DNA of 64,000 nt, taken from Streptomyces roseofulvus (lineage in GTDB: Bacteria; Actinomycetota; Actinomycetes; Streptomycetales; Streptomycetaceae). Under the pieces are notes generated by a model. It saw nothing but the letters and a program-made list of their open reading frames with translations. It did not search any database and had not been told where the DNA came from. Of this stretch, positions 26,212 to 36,068 are shown piece after piece (position 1 is the stretch's first letter; every line of letters starts with the position of its first letter). Made by a program: the position numbers and the translations under genes. The stretch spans positions 6,448,001-6,512,000 of the forward strand of contig NZ_BAAAWE010000001.1 in assembly GCF_039534915.1 (NCBI RefSeq), given 5' to 3'.

Positions 26212-27183
26212 TCAGGCCTCCGGGATCTCGAACTTGCTGGTGCGCTGCATGCCGGCGGCGCGGCCCTTGCCGGAGATGACCAGGGCCATCTTGCGGGACG
26301 CCTCGTCGATCATCTCGTCGCCGAGCATCGCCGAGCCCTTCTTCCCGCCGGCCTCGGACGTGTAGTAGTCGTACGCGTCGAGGATCAGCTCGGCGTGGTC
26401 GTAGTCCTCCTGCGAGGGCGAGAAGATCTCGTTCGCGGCGGCGACCTGGTCCGGGTGGAGCACCCACTTGCCGTCGAAGCCCAGGGCGGCGGCGCGCTGC
26501 GCGACCGCGCGGTACCCCTCCTGGTTGCGGATCTGGAGGTACGGGCCGTCGATCGCCTGGAGGTTGTTGGCGCGGGCCGCCATCAGGATGCTCATCAGGA
26601 TGTGGTGGTACGCGTCCGCCGGGTAGCCGGGCGGCTGCTCGCCGACGACCAGGGACTTCATGTTGATGGAGGCCATGAAGTCGGCCGGGCCGAAGATGAT
26701 CGTCTCGACGCGCTGGGACGCCTGGGCGATCGCGTTGACGTTCGTCAGGCCCTGGGCGTTCTCGATCTGCGCCTCGATGCCGATCTTGCCGACCTCGAAG
26801 CCCATGGTCTTCTCGATCTGGGTGAGCAGCAGGTCGAGCGCGACGATCTGCTGGGCGTCCTGGACCTTCGGCAGCATGATGCAGTCGAGGTTCTGGCCGG
26901 CGCCCTCGACGACGGTGACGACGTCGCGGTACGTCCAGTGGGTCGTCCAGTCGTTGACGCGGACCACGCGGGTCTTGCCGGTCCAGTCGCCCTCGTTGAG
27001 GAACTTCACGATGGTGTGGCGGGCCTCGGGCTTGGCCAGCGGGGCGCAGGCGTCCTCCAGGTCGAGGAAGACCTGGTCGGCGGCGAGGCCCTGGGCCTTC
27101 TCCAGGAAGCGCGGGTTGGAGCCGGGCACCGCGAGGCAGGAGCGGCGGGGGCGCAGCCGGTTCACAGGGGAAGCGCTGGTCAT
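26212..27183 (-). CDS. mcl: HpcH/HpaI aldolase/citrate lyase-family CoA-ester lyase (beta-methylmalyl-CoA lyase type)
   Basis: 323 residues from the ATG at 27183, overlapping the mutase stop by four bases. Motifs: RRSCLAVPGSNPRFLEKAQG near 13, DQVFLDLEDACAPLAKPEAR near 36 (metal/Arg site), IGIEAQIENAQGL near 141 and GFDGKWVLHPDQV near 235. The family cleaves malyl- or beta-methylmalyl-CoA to glyoxylate plus an acyl-CoA. In the ethylmalonyl-CoA pathway this gives propionyl-CoA and glyoxylate. Confidence 0.9.
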   Translation of the reverse strand: MTSASPVNRLRPRRSCLAVPGSNPRFLEKAQGLAADQVFLDLEDACAPLAKPEARHTIVKFLNEGDWTGKTRVVRVNDWTTHWTYRDVVTVVEGAGQNLDCIMLPKVQDAQQIVALDLLLTQIEKTMGFEVGKIGIEAQIENAQGLTNVNAIAQASQRVETIIFGPADFMASINMKSLVVGEQPPGYPADAYHHILMSILMAARANNLQAIDGPYLQIRNQEGYRAVAQRAAALGFDGKWVLHPDQVAAANEIFSPSQEDYDHAELILDAYDYYTSEAGGKKGSAMLGDEMIDEASRKMALVISGKGRAAGMQRTSKFEIPEA

Positions 27184-29240
27184 GCGGGGACCTCCGTACT
27201 TTCGAGGGGGTTGAGCTTGTTGGCTTTCCGGATCTCGTCGACGATACGGCCGATGATCTCGGTGATACCGAAGTCCTTCGGGGTGAAGACGGCGGCCACG
27301 CCCGCGCGGCGCAGCTCCTCGCCGTCCGCGTTCGGGATGATCCCGCCCACCACGACCGGGATGTCGGTGGCGCCGGCCTGCTTGAGCCGGTCCAGGACGT
27401 CCGGCACGAGCTGGGCGTGCGAGCCCGAGAGGATCGACAGGCCGACGGCGTGCACGTCCTCCTCCAGGGCGGCGTCCACGATCTGCTCCGGGGTGAGCCG
27501 GATGCCCTGGTAGACCACCTCGAACCCGGCGTCGCGGGCCCGGACGGCGATCTGCTCGGCGCCGTTGGAGTGCCCGTCCAGGCCCGGCTTGCCGACCAGG
27601 AAGCGGAGCTTGCCGATGCCCAGGTCCTCGGCGGTCCGGTCGACCTTGCGGCGGACCTCGGCCAGCGGGGAGCCGGACTCGGCCGGCACGGCGACCGGGG
27701 CGGAGGAGACGCCGGTGGGGGCGCGGTACTCGCCGAAGACCTCGCGCAGCGCCCCGGCCCACTCGCCGGTGGTGACGCCGGCGCGGGCGCACTCCAGGGT
27801 GGCCTCCATGAGGTTCTCGGTGCCCCGCGCGGCCTCCTTGAGCTGCTCCAGGGCCTGCTGGGTGGTCGGGAAGACGAACGGGTCGCCGTTGCCCTGGCGG
27901 TCCGTGGACTCCTGCCGCTCGGCGCGCCAGCGGGTGACGGCCTCGACCACGCGGGCCTCGACGGCCGGGTCGACGGTCTGGATGGCCGTGTCGAGGTCGG
28001 CGGTGAGCGGGTTCGGCTCGGTCGTCTCGAAGACGTTCACTCCGACGATCTTGTCCTCGCCGGACTCGATCCGGGCGCGCCGCTCGGCGTGCGAGGAGAC
28101 CAGCTGGGCCTTGAGGTAGCCGGACTCGACGGCGGCCATCGCGCCGCCCATCTCCTGGATCCGGTCGATCTCGGCCAGGCACTCGGCGACGAGGGCGTCG
28201 ACCTTGGCCTCGATGACGTGGGAGCCGGCGAAGATGTCGTCGTACTCCAGGAGGTCGGACTCGTGGGCGAGGACCTGCTGGATGCGGAGCGACCACTGCT
28301 GGTCCCAGGGCCGGGGGAGGCCCAGGGCCTCGTTCCAGGCCGGGAGCTGGACGGCGCGGGCGCGGGCGTCCTTGGAGAGGGTGACGGCCAGCATCTCCAG
28401 GACGATCCGCTGGACGTTGTTCTCCGGCTGGGCCTCGGTGAGGCCGAGCGAGTTGACCTGGACGCCGTAGCGGAAGCGCCGCTGCTTGGCGTCCTCGATC
28501 CCGTACCGCTCGCGGGTGATCGTGTCCCAGATGCGGCCGAAGGCGCGCATCTTGCACATCTCCTCGATGAAGCGGACGCCCGCGTTCACGAAGAAGGAGA
28601 TGCGGGCCACGACCTCGCCGAACCGCTCCTCGGGGACCTGCCCCGAGGCGCGGACGGAGTCGAGGACCGCGATGGCGGTGGACATCGCGTACGAGATCTC
28701 CTGGACCGGAGTGGCCCCCGCCTCCTGCAGGTGGTAGCTGCAGATGTTGATCGGGTTCCACTTCGGGATGTTGTTGACCGTGTACGCGATCATGTCGGTC
28801 GTGAGGCGGAGCGACGGGCCGGGCGGGAAGACGTGCGTCCCGCGCGACAGGTACTCCTTCACGATGTCGTTCTGGGTGGTGCCCTGAAGCCTGGTGATGT
28901 CCGCACCCTGCTCCTCGGCCGCCACCTGGTAGAGCGCCAGGAGCCACATCGCCGTGGCGTTGATGGTCATCGAGGTGTTCATCTGCTCCAGGGGGATGTC
29001 CTGGAACAGCCGCCGCATGTCGCCGAGGTGCGAGACGGGGACGCCGACCCGGCCGACCTCGCCGCGGGCGAGGACGTGGTCGGGGTCGTAGCCCGTCTGG
29101 GTCGGCAGGTCGAAGGCGACCGACAGACCCGTCTGGCCCTTGGCGAGGTTGCGCCGGTACAGCTCGTTGGACGCCTCGGCGGTCGAGTGACCGGCGTACG
29201 TCCGCATGAGCCACGGCCGATCCTTCTGGCGCTCAGTCAT
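27180..29240 (-). CDS. ecm: Ethylmalonyl-CoA mutase, adenosylcobalamin-dependent
   Basis: 686 residues. The N-terminal catalytic part opens with DRPWLMRTYAGHSTAEASNE and has GTTQNDIVKEY and YTVNNIPKWNPINICSYH, typical of acyl-CoA mutases. The C-terminal B12 domain has the DxHxxG equivalent GKPGLDGHSNGAEQIAVRAR near residue 550 and LSILSGSHAQLV near 600. The sequence is of the MeaA/Ecm type rather than methylmalonyl-CoA mutase, judged from the operon beginning with ccr. It converts ethylmalonyl-CoA to methylsuccinyl-CoA. Confidence 0.92.
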   Translation of the reverse strand: MTERQKDRPWLMRTYAGHSTAEASNELYRRNLAKGQTGLSVAFDLPTQTGYDPDHVLARGEVGRVGVPVSHLGDMRRLFQDIPLEQMNTSMTINATAMWLLALYQVAAEEQGADITRLQGTTQNDIVKEYLSRGTHVFPPGPSLRLTTDMIAYTVNNIPKWNPINICSYHLQEAGATPVQEISYAMSTAIAVLDSVRASGQVPEERFGEVVARISFFVNAGVRFIEEMCKMRAFGRIWDTITRERYGIEDAKQRRFRYGVQVNSLGLTEAQPENNVQRIVLEMLAVTLSKDARARAVQLPAWNEALGLPRPWDQQWSLRIQQVLAHESDLLEYDDIFAGSHVIEAKVDALVAECLAEIDRIQEMGGAMAAVESGYLKAQLVSSHAERRARIESGEDKIVGVNVFETTEPNPLTADLDTAIQTVDPAVEARVVEAVTRWRAERQESTDRQGNGDPFVFPTTQQALEQLKEAARGTENLMEATLECARAGVTTGEWAGALREVFGEYRAPTGVSSAPVAVPAESGSPLAEVRRKVDRTAEDLGIGKLRFLVGKPGLDGHSNGAEQIAVRARDAGFEVVYQGIRLTPEQIVDAALEEDVHAVGLSILSGSHAQLVPDVLDRLKQAGATDIPVVVGGIIPNADGEELRRAGVAAVFTPKDFGITEIIGRIVDEIRKANKLNPLESTEVPA

Positions 29241-29255
29241 GTACGGTCCCCGGGC

Positions 29256-30593
29256 TCAGATGTTGCGGAAGCGGTTGATGGCGTCGATGTGCTGGGCCCG
29301 GAGCTCGTGGTCGCGGACGCCGAGGCCCTCCTCGGGGGCGAGCGCGAGGACGCCGACCTTGCCCTGGTGCAGGTTGCGGTGGACGTCGTAGGCGGCCTGG
29401 CCGGTCTCCTCCAGGGTGTACGTCTTCGACAGGGTGGGGTGGATCTTGCCCTTGGCGATCAGGCGGTTGGCCTCCCACGCCTCGCGGTAGTTGGCGAAGT
29501 GCGAGCCGATGATCCGCTTCAGCGACATCCACAGGTAGCGGTTGTCGTACTGGTGCATGTAGCCCGAGGTGGAGGCGCAGGTGGTGATGGTGCCGCCCTT
29601 GCGGGTGACGTAGACCGAGGCGCCGAAGGTCTCGCGGCCGGGGTGCTCGAAGACGATGTCGATGTCCTCGCCGCCGGTCAGCTCGCGGATCTTGGAGCCG
29701 AAGCGCTTCCACTCCCGCGGGTCCTGGGTGTTCTCGTCCTTCCAGAACCTGTAGCCCTCGGCGTTGCGGTCGATGACCGCCTCGGCGCCCATGGCCCGGC
29801 AGATGTCGGCCTTCTCCGGGGAGGAGACGACGCAGATCGGGTTGGCACCGCCGGCCAGGGCGAACTGGGTGGCGTAGGAGCCGAGTCCGCCGGAGGCGCC
29901 CCAGATGAGGACGTTGTCGCCCTGCTTCATGCCGGCGCCGTTGCGGGAGACCAGCTGGCGGTAGGCGGTGGAGTTCACCAGGCCGGGGGCGGCGGCCTCC
30001 TCCCAGCTGAGGTGCTTCGGCTTCGGCATCAGCTGGTTGGACTTGACGAGCGCGATCTCTGCCAGGCCGCCGAAGTTGGTCTCGAAGCCCCAGATCCGCT
30101 GCTCGGGGTCGAGCATGGTGTCGTTGTGGCCGTCGGACGACTCCAGCTCGACCGACAGACAGTGCGCGACGACCTCGTCGCCCGGGTTCCAGGCGTTGAC
30201 GCCGGGGCCGGTGCGCAGCACGACGCCGGCGAGGTCGGAGCCGATGACGTGGTACGGCAGGTCGTGGCGCTTGGTGAGCTCGGAGAGGCGTCCGTACCGC
30301 TCCAGGAAGCCGAAGGTCGAGACGGGCTCGAAGATCGAGGTCCAGACCGAGTTGTAGTTGACGGAGCTGGCCATGACGGCGACGAGCGCCTCGCCCGGGC
30401 CGAGCTCGGGGACCGGGACCTGGTCGAGGTGGAGCGACTTGCGGGGGTCCTTGTCGCGGCTGGCGACTCCGGCGAACATCTCGGCCTCGTCCTTGTGGAC
30501 GGTGACGGCCCGGTACGACTCGGGGAGCCTGATGTTGGCGAAGTCGGCGGAAGTGGAGTCCGGCGACTGGATCGCGTCCAGGATTTCCTTCAC
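29256..30593 (-). CDS. ccr: Crotonyl-CoA carboxylase/reductase
   Basis: 445 residues from the GTG at 30593, preceded by GGAGG. It is a medium-chain reductase: LGPGEALVAVMASSVNYNSV near 72, the NADP-binding segment WGASGGLGSYATQFALAGGA near 225, and the C-terminal HVN-like residues of Ccr. The long insert EPVSTFGFLERYGRLSELTKR distinguishes Ccr from ordinary enoyl reductases. It reductively carboxylates crotonyl-CoA to ethylmalonyl-CoA with NADPH and CO2, feeding both acetate assimilation and polyketide extender-unit supply. First gene of the operon. Confidence 0.94.
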   Translation of the reverse strand: MKEILDAIQSPDSTSADFANIRLPESYRAVTVHKDEAEMFAGVASRDKDPRKSLHLDQVPVPELGPGEALVAVMASSVNYNSVWTSIFEPVSTFGFLERYGRLSELTKRHDLPYHVIGSDLAGVVLRTGPGVNAWNPGDEVVAHCLSVELESSDGHNDTMLDPEQRIWGFETNFGGLAEIALVKSNQLMPKPKHLSWEEAAAPGLVNSTAYRQLVSRNGAGMKQGDNVLIWGASGGLGSYATQFALAGGANPICVVSSPEKADICRAMGAEAVIDRNAEGYRFWKDENTQDPREWKRFGSKIRELTGGEDIDIVFEHPGRETFGASVYVTRKGGTITTCASTSGYMHQYDNRYLWMSLKRIIGSHFANYREAWEANRLIAKGKIHPTLSKTYTLEETGQAAYDVHRNLHQGKVGVLALAPEEGLGVRDHELRAQHIDAINRFRNI

Positions 30594-30942
30594 GGTGTGC
30601 CTCCGGCGGAGAGCGTCCGGGAGCGGACGCCTGAGGGATACGTCGGGAAGTGCTGCTGCTGTGGAGGTGTGCCGTCGGTTCGGCTCGGGTGGTGCGGTGG
30701 CGGCGCCGATGGTGGGGCGCGAGGGTGCCTGTGACGCAGGCGTCCGGGCGCGCGGCCGTAGGGCTGCGGGGACAGCCGGAACACGGTCTTTCGCTGTGCT
30801 CCGGCCGCCCGGACACCCTCAACGTATGGCACGCCGTGTCACGTGGCAAGGCACTCGGTGCCAACAATTTCTCTCAGATGCGAAAAGGCACTCACGGATG
30901 AGCGATGATCGATCGAAATGGCCCCTGAGCTGGGAGAACGCG
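30594..30942. other. Non-coding leader/promoter region of the ccr operon
   Basis: 350 bases with no credible gene. It includes the Shine-Dalgarno GGAGG for ccr and, further upstream, a relatively AT-rich patch near 30855-30920 that could hold the promoter. No long inverted repeat or clear riboswitch was seen. Confidence 0.5.
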
Positions 30943-30980
30943 ACGAGGGCCGCCCCCGGGAAACCGGGGACGGCCCTCGT
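30943..30980 (-). terminator. Terminator of the TetR gene
   Basis: A 17-bp perfect stem (30943-30959 with 30964-30980) closed by a GAAA-type tetraloop, 34 bases after the TetR stop and before the ccr leader. Confidence 0.85.
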
Positions 30981-31013
30981 GTCGGACCTTCGAAGGTGCG
31001 GGAGAAGTGCCGC

Positions 31014-31847
31014 TCAGCCCTTCGTGAGTGCCTGCTGGATGGTCCGCATCACCTCGTCCAGCGGAGCGTCCGTACGGGCCACCGCGACCACCACGTCACC
31101 CGAGGCGGCGACCCGGGCCGGCGGCGCCTCCTGCGGGGCCCGGTCGGCCTGCTGGGGGGAGGGGGCCGGGCGCCCCGCGCCTATGCCCGTCCCGAAGGTC
31201 TCCCGGACGATCGCGAAGGCGTGGTCGAGCTGGCCCTCCACGTCGCCCTGGCCGCCCGCCCGCAGCCAGCGCCGCAGCACGTGGTTGTGGGCGGTGACCA
31301 CCGCCGAGGCCGCCACCTCGGCGAGCAGCGGGTCGTCGTTGCCGTCGTGGTGGTCCCGCTCGTCGAAGTGGCCCAGCAGATAGCGGGTGAAGAGCCGCTC
31401 GTAGCGGGCCACCGAGGCGATCTCGCGCTCCCGCAGCGTCGGCACCTCACGGGTCAGCCGGTACCGCGCCACGGAGATGGCGGGGGAGCCCGCGTACATC
31501 TTCATGACCTCCTTGATGCCCCGGCACACGGTGTCGAGCGGGTGCTCGTGCGGCGGGGCCGCGTTCAGCACCGCCTCCGCCCGCACCAGCGTGTCGTCGT
31601 GGTCCGGGAAGATCGCCTCCTCCTTGGACCGGAAGTGGCGGAAGAAGGTCCGCCGGGCCACCCCGGCCGCCGCCGCGATCTCGTCGACCGTGGTGGCCTC
31701 GTACCCCTTCGTCGCGAAGAGCTCCATCGCGGCGGCCGCCAGCTCCCGCCGCATCTTCAGCCGCTGCGCGGCGGCACGGGTCCCCGCCGCGCTCTCCTGA
31801 GCGTCGGACGGGGAGGTGGCACGGGGTGTCTTCACGGCCTTGGGCAT
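31014..31847 (-). CDS. TetR-family transcriptional regulator
   Basis: 277 residues if started at the ATG at 31847 (MPKAVKTPRATS); an in-frame ATG six codons upstream is possible. The TetR HTH is clear: AMELFATKGYEATTVDEIAAA then AGVARRTFFRHFRSKEEAIF, residues about 38-78. The ligand domain is unusually long, with a Pro/Ala-rich linker and a final EVMRTIQQALTKG helix. It lies directly upstream of the ccr operon on the same strand, so it may regulate that operon or the fatty-acid gene at 31948; this is positional inference. Confidence 0.85.
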   Translation of the reverse strand: MPKAVKTPRATSPSDAQESAAGTRAAAQRLKMRRELAAAAMELFATKGYEATTVDEIAAAAGVARRTFFRHFRSKEEAIFPDHDDTLVRAEAVLNAAPPHEHPLDTVCRGIKEVMKMYAGSPAISVARYRLTREVPTLREREIASVARYERLFTRYLLGHFDERDHHDGNDDPLLAEVAASAVVTAHNHVLRRWLRAGGQGDVEGQLDHAFAIVRETFGTGIGAGRPAPSPQQADRAPQEAPPARVAASGDVVVAVARTDAPLDEVMRTIQQALTKG

Positions 31848-31947
31848 GACCCGAACGTACTGCATCCGTGCAGGAGGACGCGCCCGCGGGGGCGGGCCGC
31901 CGGAAGGCTCCAGCAGCCCGCCCCACGCCTGTGCCGGATCGGTGGGC

Positions 31948-33729
31948 TCAGCGCCGGGCATATTCGCGGAAGCCGCGCCCCGTCTTGCGGCCGAGGCAGC
32001 CGGCCGCCACCAGGTGCTCCAGGAGCGGCGCCGGGGCCAGGCCCGGGTCGCGGAACTCGCGGTGCAGCACCTTCTCGATCGCCAGCGAGACGTCCAGACC
32101 GACCACGTCGAGCAGCTCGAACGGGCCCATCGGGTAGCCGCCGCCCAGCTTCATCGCCGTGTCGATGTCGTCCAGCGTCGCGTAGTGCTCCTGGACCATC
32201 TTGACCGCGTTGTTCAGGTACGGGAACAGCAGCGCGTTCACGATGAAGCCGGCCCGGTCGCCGCAGTCCACGCCGTGCTTGCGGATCTTCGCGGTGACCT
32301 CGCGGACGGTGGCGTGCACCTCGTCGGCGGTCAGCACCGTCCGGACGATCTCGACCAGCTTCATCGCCGGCGCCGGGTTGAAGAAGTGCATCCCGATGAC
32401 GTCCTGCGGGCGGCTCGTCGCCTTCGCGCAGGCGACGACCGGCAGCGAGGAGGTCGTGGTGGCGAGCACCGCGCCCGGCTTGCAGATCTTGTCCAGGCGG
32501 GCGAAGAGCTCCTGCTTGATCCCCAGGTCCTCGGCGACCGCCTCGACCGCCAGGTCGACGTCGGCGAAGGCGTCCAGCGAACCGGCCGGGGTGATCCGGG
32601 CCAGCGTCTCGTCGCGGGCCTCGCCGGTCAGCCGGCCCTTCTCCACCGAGCGGGCCAGCGACCTGGCGATGTACGCCTTGGCCGCGTCCGCCTTCTCCTG
32701 CGAGCGGGCGGCGAGGACGACGTCGTACCCGGCCTTGGCGAAGACCTCGGCGATGCCGGAGGCCATCGTGCCCGAGCCGGCCACGCCCACCGCGCGCACC
32801 TCGCGGCCCGCGCCGCCGGTGCCGGACGCCGCGGGCGTCTGCCCGTCGGCGACCTTCTCGGCCGAGCCCGGCGCCGCGTAGGTGTAGAAGCCGCGGCCCG
32901 CCTTGCGGCCGGTCAGACCGGCCTCGGAGAGCTGCTTCAGGATCGGGGCGGGGGCGTGCAGCCGGTCGTGCGACGCCTGGTACATGGCGTCGAGGACGGT
33001 ACGGGCGGTGTCGATGCCGACCAGGTCGAGCAGCTCCAGCGGGCCCATCGGCAGGCCGCAGCCCAGCTTCATCGCCGCGTCGATGTCCTCGCGGGAGGCG
33101 TAGCGGGCCTCGTACATGGCCGCCGCCTGGTTCAGGTAGCCGAAGAGCAGGCCGTCCGCGACGAAACCGGCCCGGTCGCCGACCGCCACCGGCTCCTTGC
33201 CGAGGTCCTCGGCCAGCCGGGTGACCGCGTCCACCGCCCGCGGGTCGGTCAGCACCGAGGAGACCACCTCGACCAGCTTCATCGCCTGGACCGGCGCGAA
33301 GAAGTGCAGGCCGAGGACGCGCTCCGGGTGCGCCGAGTCGGCGGCGAGCCGGGTCACCGAGAGGGCGTTGGTGCCGGTGGCGAGGATGGCGTCCGGCCGG
33401 ACGATCCCGTCGAGCGCCCGGAACACCTCCTGCTTGGTCTCGTACGCCTCCGGGACCACCTCGATGACGAGGTCGGCCGCGGCGGCGGCCTGGAGGTCCG
33501 AGTAGACGCGGAAGCGCGCCAGCGCGTCCTGCCGCTCGTCCTCGGTGATGCGCTCACGGGCCACCGCGCGGGCGGTGGACGCCTCCAGGGCGGCGACGGC
33601 CCGGGCGGCCGCGGACTCGCTGATGTCGATGCCGACGACCTCGCGGCCGGCCCGGACGAGGACGTCGGCGATGCCGGTGCCCATGGTGCCGAGGCCGACG
33701 ACGGCGATGGTGGAGAGAGGGGTGTCCAT
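31948..33729 (-). CDS. Tandem 3-hydroxyacyl-CoA dehydrogenase (two full domains)
   Basis: 593 residues made of two homologous 3-hydroxybutyryl-CoA dehydrogenase units. The first begins AVVGLGTMGTGIADVL near residue 10, with LHFFAPVQAMKLVEVV; the second begins GVAGSGTMASGIAEVF near 318, with MHFFNPAPAMKLVEIV. Each half has its own NAD Rossmann fold and C-terminal dimerisation region (GLPMGPLELLDLVGID, GYPMGPFELLDVVGLD). It oxidises 3-hydroxyacyl-CoA or makes 3-hydroxybutyryl-CoA, feeding the crotonyl-CoA used by Ccr. Confidence 0.92.
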   Translation of the reverse strand: MDTPLSTIAVVGLGTMGTGIADVLVRAGREVVGIDISESAAARAVAALEASTARAVARERITEDERQDALARFRVYSDLQAAAAADLVIEVVPEAYETKQEVFRALDGIVRPDAILATGTNALSVTRLAADSAHPERVLGLHFFAPVQAMKLVEVVSSVLTDPRAVDAVTRLAEDLGKEPVAVGDRAGFVADGLLFGYLNQAAAMYEARYASREDIDAAMKLGCGLPMGPLELLDLVGIDTARTVLDAMYQASHDRLHAPAPILKQLSEAGLTGRKAGRGFYTYAAPGSAEKVADGQTPAASGTGGAGREVRAVGVAGSGTMASGIAEVFAKAGYDVVLAARSQEKADAAKAYIARSLARSVEKGRLTGEARDETLARITPAGSLDAFADVDLAVEAVAEDLGIKQELFARLDKICKPGAVLATTTSSLPVVACAKATSRPQDVIGMHFFNPAPAMKLVEIVRTVLTADEVHATVREVTAKIRKHGVDCGDRAGFIVNALLFPYLNNAVKMVQEHYATLDDIDTAMKLGGGYPMGPFELLDVVGLDVSLAIEKVLHREFRDPGLAPAPLLEHLVAAGCLGRKTGRGFREYARR

Positions 33730-34081
33730 CAGGGGACTCCTGGGAGGAAGAGTGACGACTGAGGGCGGTGCGCGCGCGGAGGGAGAAGTGGCGCGGAAAT
33801 ACCCGGAGCGCGGCCGGCCGCACGGAGGCGGCGCCGCGGTGTGACGGGATGCGGCCCCGCCGCACGGCGGCGAAGGCCAGGAGAAAAGGAGGACGAGGGC
33901 TCTGTCCCGGAGCCACGTCGAGAACTGCCGAACCGACCAGCGCTCACCACGGCTGCGTCACCAGGCCGCGGCGAGAAGTGCGGGGGTTCCCCGCTCACTT
34001 GAGATTAACCGGCCGGTAACGAGCACGCCAGTCCTGGGAAGTCGGGAAAATGTGATGTGGATCGCGGATAGCCTCGGATTC
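33730..34081. other. Intergenic region without recognisable gene
   Basis: About 350 bases between the divergent dehydrogenase and HEAT-repeat genes. It must hold both promoters. An AT-richer patch lies at 33995-34080. No repeat, tRNA or strong hairpin was found. Confidence 0.5.
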
Positions 34082-34699
34082 ATGGAAAACTCCGAGGGAT
34101 TCTCCCGGGATCCCGAATTCTGCTCGATGATCGATCGATTGCGGGACGAGATCGAGAACGAAGAAGGAACCGTTCCCGGCGCATTCGAGGAACTCGCCCG
34201 CACCGGAGATCCCGAGGAACTCCACGCCCGGCTCACCGCCCCCGGACAGCCGCTCTGGGCGCGCGAGATCGCCGCCTACCGGCTCGGCACGGCCGGCGAC
34301 CCCCGCGCCTTCGAGGCCCTCGTCCTCCTCCTCAACCACCGGGACCCCGAGCGCTGCGTCACCGCCGCCCACGCCCTCCTCCGGCTCGGCGACCCGCGCA
34401 CCGCCCGGGCCGCCGCCGCCCTCGCCACCAACGAACTCCGGGTCGCCTACGCCCTCCTGGCGGTACGGCTGCTCGCCGACCTGCGCGCCCCGGAGTCCGT
34501 CCCGGCCCTCGTCACCGTCCTGGAGCGCCGGCTCGCCGCCGGCGACCCGCACTGGCGGGTCGGCCTGGCCTGTGTCGAGGGTCTCGGCGCCCTGGGCGAC
34601 CCGCTCGCCCGGGACGTCCTGGAGGCCGCCCTGCCGCACCCCCGCCTAGGCCGCGCCGCCGAGCGCTCGCTGGCCCTGCTGGGCGGCCCCGCGGTGTGA
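34082..34699 (+). CDS. HEAT-repeat (PBS-lyase-like) protein
   Basis: 205 residues from the ATG at 34082; an in-frame GTG at 34052 is also possible and neither has a strong ribosome site. The central part has HEAT-like helical repeats: LWAREIAAYRLGTAGDPRAF, DPERCVTAAHALLRLGDPRT, RVAYALLAVRLLADLRAPES and VGLACVEGLGALGDPLARDV. These superhelical proteins act as scaffolds; no enzymatic function is predicted. Its end overlaps the convergent MFS gene by 54 bases. Confidence 0.75.
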   Translation: MENSEGFSRDPEFCSMIDRLRDEIENEEGTVPGAFEELARTGDPEELHARLTAPGQPLWAREIAAYRLGTAGDPRAFEALVLLLNHRDPERCVTAAHALLRLGDPRTARAAAALATNELRVAYALLAVRLLADLRAPESVPALVTVLERRLAAGDPHWRVGLACVEGLGALGDPLARDVLEAALPHPRLGRAAERSLALLGGPAV

Positions 34700-35923
34700 C
34701 CGGGCGCGGCCCCGGGCCGTCGCGAGGACCCCGGCGAGCCCGACCAGCACCGGCGGCAGCGCCGCCAGCGCGAAGCAGACGGCCAGCGGAAGCCGGCCCA
34801 CCAGCAGCCCCGCGCCGGCGGTGGCCGCCGTGTTGCCCGCGTTGAAGGCCGTGTTGACCCAGGCGCCGGCCCGGGTACGCCGCTCCGCCGCGACGGCCTC
34901 GTCGGCCAGCAGGTACGCGGTCGTGAGCGCCGGCGCCACGCACAGCCCGCCCAGCGCGACCCCGGCGACCAGGACGTACGGATGCGGGGCGAGCCCCGTC
35001 GCGCCCAGCACCGCGCCGAGCGCGAGCCCCAGGACCGCGAGCCGGGTGGCGAGGGAGCCGCGCCACGGCACGGCGCCGAACAGCAGCCCGCCGACCGCGC
35101 TGCCCGCGGAGAGCGCCGCCATCGCCCACGGCATCAGACCGGGCCGCCCGGCCGCGTCGGTGAACGCCACCACCAGCAGCTCCACCGCGCCCAGGCAGAG
35201 CCCCAGGGCGGCCGACCCGGCCACCGCCCTCCCGAGACCGCGCAGGGACCGGCCGCCCGCGGCCGGCGCCGCGGCGGGGGCCGCCGCCGCGCCCGGGACG
35301 GACCTGGTCAGCGGCGAGGCGGCGAAGAGCAGACCGCCCGTCAGGATCAGGGCCGCGCCCAGCGCGAGCCCCGCTGCCGGCGCCGCCGCCAGCAGCACCA
35401 GACCCACCAGCAGCGGGCCCGTGACGAAGAGCAGTTCCTCCGCGACCGTGTCCAGGCTGTACGCCCGCCGCAGCAGGTCCCGGTCGGCGAGCAGCCGGCT
35501 CCACAGCGCCCGCATCACCGGCCCCAGCGGCGGCGTCGCCGTGCCCGCCGCGGCCGACAGGGCCACCAGGACGGCGCCCGGCGTGCCGGGCCGGGCGCAG
35601 ACCACGGCGAGGGCGGTGAGCAGCGCCCCGTACCCGAGGACCAGCGGCGGGAGGGCGCGGCCGGGGCCGTACCGGTCGACGAGGGAGGCCCGGGCCGGGG
35701 ACAGGGCGACGGAGGTGAGCCCGAAGGCGGCGAGCGCGGTGCCGGCCGTGGCGTACGAGCCGGTCGCCGCCTTCACGGAGAGCAGCAGGGAGAGCGGGGC
35801 CGTCGCGTAGGAGAGCCGGCCGAGCAGGGCGGCGCCGAAGGTCCGGCGCGCGTGCGGGGCCCGCAGGACCGCCGCGTACGAAGGGGCGGGGGCAGGCGTC
35901 GGTGCAGGGGGTGACACGGACAT
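34646..35923 (-). CDS. MFS transporter
   Basis: 425 residues from the ATG at 35923, with GAGGAA upstream. About 12 hydrophobic helices; the loop after helix 2 has LVDRYGPGRALPPLVLG, the MFS motif A equivalent, and the second half repeats it. Small Ala/Gly-rich exporters like this are common in Streptomyces; no substrate can be named. Its 3' end overlaps the HEAT-repeat gene tail to tail. Confidence 0.85.
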   Translation of the reverse strand: MSVSPPAPTPAPAPSYAAVLRAPHARRTFGAALLGRLSYATAPLSLLLSVKAATGSYATAGTALAAFGLTSVALSPARASLVDRYGPGRALPPLVLGYGALLTALAVVCARPGTPGAVLVALSAAAGTATPPLGPVMRALWSRLLADRDLLRRAYSLDTVAEELLFVTGPLLVGLVLLAAAPAAGLALGAALILTGGLLFAASPLTRSVPGAAAAPAAAPAAGGRSLRGLGRAVAGSAALGLCLGAVELLVVAFTDAAGRPGLMPWAMAALSAGSAVGGLLFGAVPWRGSLATRLAVLGLALGAVLGATGLAPHPYVLVAGVALGGLCVAPALTTAYLLADEAVAAERRTRAGAWVNTAFNAGNTAATAGAGLLVGRLPLAVCFALAALPPVLVGLAGVLATARGRARSHRGAAQQGQRALGGAA

Positions 35924-36068
35924 GGTGGTGTTCCTCGGAAGAGGGCGCGCGTCACCGATCGGGGGAGCGCGCCGGGCGTGCGGGGACGACGGGACGCCGT
36001 ACCGGGGACGCACCCTGGGCACGGGCGTCGGAACGCCGACTCCTACGCACGGAAGAGGAACACGCGCG